Source: Schistocephalus solidus
Lineage: Eukaryota; Platyhelminthes; Cestoda; Diphyllobothriidea; Diphyllobothriidae
Assembly (NCBI GenBank): GCA_017591395.1
Contig: WEDG01005576.1
Location: 62,001-126,000 of the forward strand
Length of the DNA stretch: 64,000 bases
Direction of reading: 5' to 3'
The notes beneath the pieces are model-generated. The model saw only the letters and a list, made by a program, of their open reading frames with translations. It had not been told where the DNA came from and made no database searches. The translations under genes were made by a program, and so were the position numbers. How positions within the stretch are numbered: position 1 is the first letter of the stretch; each line of letters begins with the position of its first letter. Of the stretch, positions 58,903 through 64,000 are shown in pieces.

Positions 58903-60538
58903 GAAAGAGTCGAAAACTCCAGGTTAAAAGAGTCGAAATCGCCAGGACAGGACGAGCTTCCATCCAAGCTTCTGAAAGAACTCGCCAATGAACTTTCCGC
59001 CCCTCTGTCAGTGCTCTTTCAAAAGTCATTTGACTCCGGAACACTTCCTTTCGATTTGATGCTGGCACATATAACTCCCTCGTACAAAAGCGGTTGCAGG
59101 GCGTCAGTGACAAACTACAGGCCCATAAGCTTGACATGCATCCTTGGCAAGATTATGGAAAGGATCATCAAGAGCGAATTGGTGAAATTCCTAGAGACTC
59201 ATAATTTGTTATCAAGCTGTCAACACGGGTTCAGAAAAGGAAGATCATGCACAACGAATTTGCTGTTTTCGCTCCAGAGGTGGATCCAAGCACTTGAAGA
59301 TAGACACGCGGTTCACATTGCCTTTATTGACTTTCAAAAGGCCTTCGATACTGTGCCGCACGAGTGATTGGATTGAAAACTTCCTCGTGGGTCGGCGCCA
59401 GGTTGTGTGCATCGGCCAAGAGAGGTCAAGTTCTGCTGCGGTCGAGAGTGGGGTTCCTCAGGGTTCAGTACTAGGGCCAATACTGTTTTTAATATACGTG
59501 AACGATTGTGTCAGGAATCTCGACTGTGAAGCAGCAATGTTTGCCGATGACATTAAAATCTGGAATGTAATCCAGAGCCCTGCTGACGAAGATAAACTGC
59601 AGATCAACCTAACTCGGTTGGAGGAGTGGTCGAATCATTGGCTTTTGCGGTTCAACGTCGATAAGTGTACAATACTTCGCTTAGGCAACCCATCTGGATC
59701 TGCCGAAAGTAGAAGCTACTTTCTCAACGGTGAAGCCTTAAAAAGACGTGGAAACCCAAAGGACCTTGGTGTGCTGACGACCACCACCTTAAAACCATCG
59801 TCTCACTGCTCGAAAGTGGCGAAGAGCGCAATTTCGGTGTTGCATGCCATCAGACGAGCCTTTTTGGATTTCGATGAAGATCTTTTGCTAAGACTTTTGG
59901 AACATTCATTAGGCCGCATTTGGAATATGCTATGCAAGCCTGGAAACCCTGGACAGTTCAAGATCAGAACTGCCTCGAAAGAGTACAGAGGAAAGCCACC
60001 AAAATGGTTAGAAGTCAAAGCTCCTTGCCATATCCAACCCGCCTAATGAATCTTAATCTGTTCCCTTTGAGTTATAGGCAAATGCGTGGTGATCTCCTGC
60101 AGACATTCCGCATTGTGAAGGGATTGGATTGTTGCCTGGAATTCTCGGACTTCTTTGAATTTGCCGCCACGACCCATCTCCGAGGTCACCCATTGAAACT
60201 GCGTGTCCAGCAGGCGAGACTGGATGTGCGCAAGTTCTCCTTCTCTGTCAGAGTGGTTAAACCATGGAATGCCCTCCCTGAAGACGTTGTGATGTCACCA
60301 TCGCTGGAAAGCTTTAAAAGGAACCTTGACAGTTTTATGTTCCAAAACGAGCCTGAGCGATGAGGAATTTATCTTAACCCTCGAGAGTCGTGCACCACTT
60401 GTCATATTTTATGACCGCCTTTTGTACCTTTGCAACCCACACGGTTTCTCTGTATACCGCACTTAATTTTACGTTACAAATAGGGTACTCAAAGGCCCAT
60501 GCCTATTTCCCTCAATAAATTGAATTGAATTGAATGTC
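58896..60538 (+). mobile_element. 5'-truncated Jockey/CR1-like element with target duplication
   Basis: The flanks gaatgtc at 58896-58902 and 60532-60538 are the target-site duplication. Joining them restores the sequence of element A. The insert begins inside the coding part and ends with a (ttgaat)n tail (about 60516-60535). The poor 5' end and simple-repeat tail are typical of target-primed reverse transcription. Confidence 0.88.
58903..60363 (+). pseudogene. Non-LTR reverse transcriptase, broken
   Basis: Frame 1 (to about 59365) holds SPGQDELPSKLLKELANEL, NYRPISLTCILGKIMERIIK, QHGFRKGRSCTTNLL and AFIDFQKAFDTVP (RT palm with its first Asp). A short deletion follows, then frame 2 has SGVPQGSVLGPILFLIYVND and MFADDIKIW, the F/YxDD catalytic motif, up to about 59900. 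Near 59920 another frameshift leads to the C-terminal part ending FKRNLDSFMFQNEPER at 60363. Apart from these breaks the motifs are intact, so this copy is younger than the intronic one. Confidence 0.9.
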
Positions 60539-60690
60539 CACGTCCGAATGACTTCCTCGTTTGGATGACTGGTGATATAAGGAGACAATCCTGGTTCATG
60601 GGGACTCGAGGTAGCGAAATATAGTTTCAAGAGGGTCACTTAAATTCCCGATGGTTCATTATCCGAGTCATGGGGAAAGCTTAAAAATGG
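60532..60690 (-). mobile_element. Non-LTR element A, copy 2, remaining part
   Basis: This continues element A after the nested insertion: ggtgatataaggagacaat, gtttcaagagggtcactta and cattatccgagtcatgggga match 55948-56052 of copy 1. Confidence 0.8.
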
Positions 60691-60869
60691 ATTTGCCTCA
60701 CTTTCTCCTCATCCGTTTCTTTTCCAGAGGCAGAGACTACATGCTGTTAAAACTTGATACGAGGTCTTATGAAAACACACTTACAGGGCTTAAGGGTAAG
60801 ACCAGCCTGTTGGAGACTGAGAAACACGGCTCAGACATGGTTAATATGGCTATCAAAATCCTTACCAAG
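60691..60869. other. Unassigned sequence between inverted element A pieces
   Basis: Open on the + strand, for example YMLLKLDTRSYENTLTGLKG, but no family is recognised. It may be further element A coding sequence or other repeat sequence. Confidence 0.35.
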
Positions 60870-61150
60870 AACAACTATATTCTGATTCTATTAACCTCTT
60901 ATCTTCCTCATCTTTTCCCAGTAGCTTTTCCCATGACTCGGAGAAAGGACCATAGGGAATTTAGGTGGTCCTCTTGAAACTATTTTTTATCTACCTTGAG
61001 TCGCCCTTGAACCACGATGTCTCCTTATATCACCAGTCATCCAAACGATGAAGTCATTCGGACATACAAATTCGGTGGTCCACAGTCTAAAATGCTGCCA
61101 TTTCTTTGTATACTTACCATCATCACAATTTGATTCTGGATCCTAAGGTC
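60870..61150 (+). mobile_element. Element A fragment in inverted orientation
   Basis: This is the reverse complement of about 55840-56090 (shared in reverse: cttttcccatgactcgg, gaaactat, gtctccttatatcaccagtc, ttcggtggtccacagtctaaaatgctg, ttctggatcctaagg). With 58820-58902/60532-60690 it forms a long inverted repeat around 60691-60869. Confidence 0.8.
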
Positions 61151-61434
61151 GTGTGCAAATAACCACCAATTATTTGCTCTCCAACTTGGACAATTTGATC
61201 TTCGTTACCACTTCACTAGGACTGATCCGGACAATACTGTTTCAACTGCATGTACATACTTGCTTCCTGCTCATCTGGAATTCTTTCTTGTGCCGAAATT
61301 CGTCATAAAACGGATCAAATTGGAATTTGTTTATCATCTTATTCAAGTTGACTGCGCAGGCTCTGCACCAATAAAAACTGAGAACCACTCAGGGAACCAA
61401 ACGTGTACAACCTCGTGAAGATCTGAAGTTATCC
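61151..61434. other. Unassigned
   Basis: No recognisable domain. It could be gypsy gag or upstream pol sequence on the minus strand, but I see no motif to show this. Confidence 0.35.
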
Positions 61435-61636
61435 AGGACCTTCGATATCTCCGAACGGCTGAGTCGTTCCTGAATATCCTTCATACCGTTTATAGTATTT
61501 TTCAAAAGCGTTTTTGAACAAGTATAAACATTTTTGCTCATATTGCATTAAATACTCGCCATACTCCAAAGCCAGTCGGAAATTTTCGTTATACGCTCAA
61601 AGGAGAACATACTTTTTCGCAGTGTTTTTAACATTT

Positions 61637-62653
61637 ATGGACTCAAAACAATTGTTTGCTAGCAACAGAACCAGTCACGGAACTTCCTTTAAAGGAAAGC
61701 CTGTTGAGCTGGCTTCGACATCCACGACTGGCACTCCATCAGTTTATACTTGTAACCAAAAACCAGCAAAGCGCGCAAAAAGCGTAATGGCAGCCAAATC
61801 CGTTGGCTACGAGGACGAATCTTGCGTTGGATGTTCTTATATTTTACTAAGAGTTCAAAAACTGGAAAATGAGCTTGCAGACTTAAGGAAGCTCTTGCAA
61901 GATAACATTACTCGACGAAATACGCTTAGCAATATTCCAGTTAAAAAGGCAGTGACTAAAGCACGAAAAGTATCAAAAACTACAACTGGTTACAGCTCAC
62001 AATGTTCGGACGCGATTACCCATAACGACCGGATAACAGGAGCACAGTCTCTGAATCCTACGGACGACGACCAGAGCAAACCACAAATCTCATCCTGCTA
62101 TCTTGGGTGTTATAAAGAGCCCGTAGTTGAATCCGAAGAAACAAACGCGTGGCAAGCTGCAATGGGGAAACACCACAACAGGAGGACAAAGTCACAATCA
62201 ACTCTGATGGATTCATTGAAGCCTTCAGATGAGAGTTTGGTCAGAGGTAGACTTAATCCCAACGAGAGCTCTGTAAACCGTTCTCGTGCCCCTAAGGAGA
62301 ACTCAGGAGGAAGCGAAAATTCCAAGTACCAGGATCGACAACAGTGTTTAGTTATTCAGGGTTTGCACGAGTCAACTGCAGTCCGACCAGAAGACCGTGT
62401 CACCGAAGACCTTGCTTCGTTTAATGGCCTCCTAAACCAGTTGCTCCCACCGGGCGTGGAAGTAAAAGTTATTAAAGCATTCCGGATCGGCAAAAAGTCT
62501 GAAGACAGCCTAGGAACGCCGCGACCGCGACCGCTGAAAATAATGCTAGAGAGCAAAGACCAAATCAAGGCGATCCTATCCAAAAAAACTAACCTACGTC
62601 ACTCGCATAAAGAGGTTTTTTTCAACCGGACTACTCCCCTGCGGAAAGGCTGA
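61637..62653 (+). CDS. Non-LTR ORF1 protein (frameshifted near its end)
   Basis: From ATG at 61637 (MDSKQLFASNRTSHG) it is open for 338 codons. There is a Ser/Thr-rich N-terminus, a pair of cysteines (CVGC at about 61824), a short coiled coil (LRVQKLENELADLRKLL at about 61850-61900), a basic middle and a C-terminal folded part starting CLVIQGLHES (about 62344), with FRIGKKSED and RPRPLKIMLESKDQIKAIL. That part resembles the RNA-binding domain of non-LTR ORF1 proteins. Near 62630 a frameshift moves the expected C-terminus (SPAERLKRRELVLELQSRL) into another frame that stays open to TAA at 62803-62805. ORF1 proteins bind element RNA in the transposition particle. This copy's product would be truncated. 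Confidence 0.75.
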   Translation: MDSKQLFASNRTSHGTSFKGKPVELASTSTTGTPSVYTCNQKPAKRAKSVMAAKSVGYEDESCVGCSYILLRVQKLENELADLRKLLQDNITRRNTLSNIPVKKAVTKARKVSKTTTGYSSQCSDAITHNDRITGAQSLNPTDDDQSKPQISSCYLGCYKEPVVESEETNAWQAAMGKHHNRRTKSQSTLMDSLKPSDESLVRGRLNPNESSVNRSRAPKENSGGSENSKYQDRQQCLVIQGLHESTAVRPEDRVTEDLASFNGLLNQLLPPGVEVKVIKAFRIGKKSEDSLGTPRPRPLKIMLESKDQIKAILSKKTNLRHSHKEVFFNRTTPLRKG

Positions 62654-62863
62654 AACGCCGGGAACTTGTCTTGGAACTACAATCAAGACTGAAGGCTGGC
62701 GAACACAATCTGGCTATTTTCAAGGGGAAGGTAGTTCAAAAAGAATACGAATTTTCCATTGAACCAACCGATTGTTCTGAGGACAACGGCAGCCACCCTC
62801 ACTAACGCCAAAACCATCAGGGAACCAATTGCCCAAAGAGATGTCAGAACTGATTCCGTAACG

Positions 62864-64000
62864 CCCAGCGTTCTCACTAAAGAAACCAGAGTTACCGAAA
62901 ATCATCACGAAACGGAAAAAGACATACGACCTTGACGTTAGAGGAGACGCAGTTGGGCCCATAAAATTGACAAACGCAACAGGAAATTTGGTTGGCGCAA
63001 AATTGAAGTGCTTGTATACAAATGCGCAAAGCCTTTTATCAAAACTTGATGAGTTAAAAATTTGCCTTGCCGAAGTATCTCCGGATGTGATAGCAGTAAC
63101 CGAAACCTGGCTGTCGGGCAGTATTCTGAGATAGCGAAATAACATTGTCTGGGTACCAAATATATCGGAGGGACAGAGAAAACCGACAGGGTGGTGGAAT
63201 AATTGTGTATGTGAAAGACGTGCTAATAGTGTCTGACAAGACGAGCAAGTTTGCGTGCAGCACTGAAGCCATATGGTTGAACATCAAGGCTCTTGGCTCT
63301 CCATGTCTAGATGTCCTCATTGTCTATCGGCCACCTAGGATAGACCGAGTCGCGGACACCCACTTGTTGGAACAATTAGAAAAGTTCTCCAGTAGACCTA
63401 ATGTAATGATTATGGGTGACTTCAACGCACCAGGAATTAACTGGAGCACTGTTCAATCATCATGCCCGAAATCGACTTTTGATTATGTTTTTCTGCAAAA
63501 GACCTTGAATGCACTCCTCACACAGCATGTCCCTTTCCCCACCAGAACACGTGAAGGACAAAGGGCTAACTGTCTTGACCTGGTTTTCACGAAAACATCA
63601 GGCAGCATTGACGAGATTATTTCAATGCCTCCGCTCGGTCGTAGTGATCATGTGGTGCTTATGTGGGACTACTCCTTATTCTCCGTTGCGCCTGCTATAG
63701 AGGAAAAACGGCGTAACGTTTGGCGAGGAAACTTTCATCAGATGCGAGCAGATTTAACACACATCAACTGGACCTCAATGTTTTCGAGCACCGTAAACGA
63801 AGATTGGGAGTCCTTCCGAAATGTTCTTCTGCAACTTATTGACAACCACTGCCCGCTAACGAGTGTCCATCACAGCAAGCGTCCTGGGTGGCTAGACAGC
63901 AACTTAAAAAGGGAAATAAACAGGAAGCACAAGTTGTGGAGAAAATATCGCGAGTCTAATCAAGTCGCCTATTTTAATAAGTATAAAGCACAGAGAAACA
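62864..64000 (+). pseudogene. Non-LTR ORF2, APE endonuclease part (two lesions, incomplete)
   Basis: It opens after a TAA near 62861 and reaches KLKCLYTNAQSLLSKLDELK and VIAVTETWL (catalytic Glu) at about 62990-63113. An in-frame TAG (about 63132) and a +1 frameshift follow, after which the frame stays open to the window end. It has GYQIYRRDRENRQGGGIIVY, LDVLIVYRPP, IMGDFNAPGINW (catalytic Asp/Asn), LDLVFT and the final GRSDHVVL (catalytic Asp/His). The endonuclease nicks target DNA to prime reverse transcription. Motifs are otherwise intact, so decay is recent. The linker to RT (WTSMFSSTVNEDWESFRN, RPGWLDSNLKREINRKH) follows and the sequence ends before the RT. Confidence 0.85.

Larger units (their letters stand above)
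61435..64000 (+). mobile_element. Young non-LTR retrotransposon, 5' part, runs off window
   Basis: It starts with a 5' UTR holding aacggctgagtcgttc (61453-61468), shared with the intronic element at 28064. It contains ORF1 and the endonuclease part of ORF2 with only a few lesions. The RT is expected beyond the window end. It belongs to the same family or clade as the elements at 28-32 kb and 58.9-60.5 kb. Confidence 0.85.

Overview
The window is animal genomic DNA. It has introns with GT/AG borders, long introns, many tRNA-derived and non-LTR retroelements, a Ty3/gypsy relic, microsatellites and a satellite array. The retroelement protein style, the diverged repeats and the degenerate TTAGGG-like tracts suggest a flatworm, probably a large-genome tapeworm such as a diphyllobothriid. 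That placement is inference; no ribosomal or mitochondrial marker is present.

The one host gene I can support is a class I bHLH transcription factor (E protein: daughterless / TCF3-TCF4-TCF12 family) on the + strand, from about 3.9 kb to 35.5 kb. I read exons at 3887-3977, 4062-4111, 13172-13460, 14680-14873, 15002-15147, 18518-18681, 18927-19020, 22408-22831, then two alternative bHLH exons (24418-24563 and 24716-24861), 33174-33392 and 34954-35510 (stop codon at the end). All junctions agree in phase except 14873/15002. The start codon and N-terminal exons are not identified and may lie upstream.

The most interesting point is the pair of bHLH exons. Both are exactly 146 nt, both enter in phase 2 and leave in phase 1, and each encodes a complete helix-loop-helix half. 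Using both, or neither, breaks the frame, so they must be mutually exclusive. This is the gene architecture of vertebrate TCF3, which makes E12 and E47, here in what looks like an invertebrate.

Introns carry two copies of a terminal-inverted-repeat element with a telomere-like core (9.35-9.75 and 25.56-25.86 kb), a tRNA-SINE cluster (19.4-20.1 kb) and an old full-length-type non-LTR element (about 28.06-32.48 kb) that itself holds four tRNA-like units. A diverged dispersed repeat recurs at 16.3, 26.3, 36.6, 39.5 and 46.5 kb.

Downstream of the gene, 36-55 kb has no recognisable host gene. It holds a satellite of about 310-330 bp (40.1-42.5 kb), microsatellites, a gypsy RT relic (50.7-51.1 kb) and a SINE-like insert with a 13-bp target duplication (51.28-51.51 kb). 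From 55.3 to 61.2 kb there is a nest: a minus-strand gypsy pol relic split by minus-strand non-LTR 3' ends, one of which is split again by a plus-strand non-LTR RT with its target duplication. From about 61.43 kb to the end lies the 5' part of a fairly young non-LTR element with ORF1 and an APE-type endonuclease.
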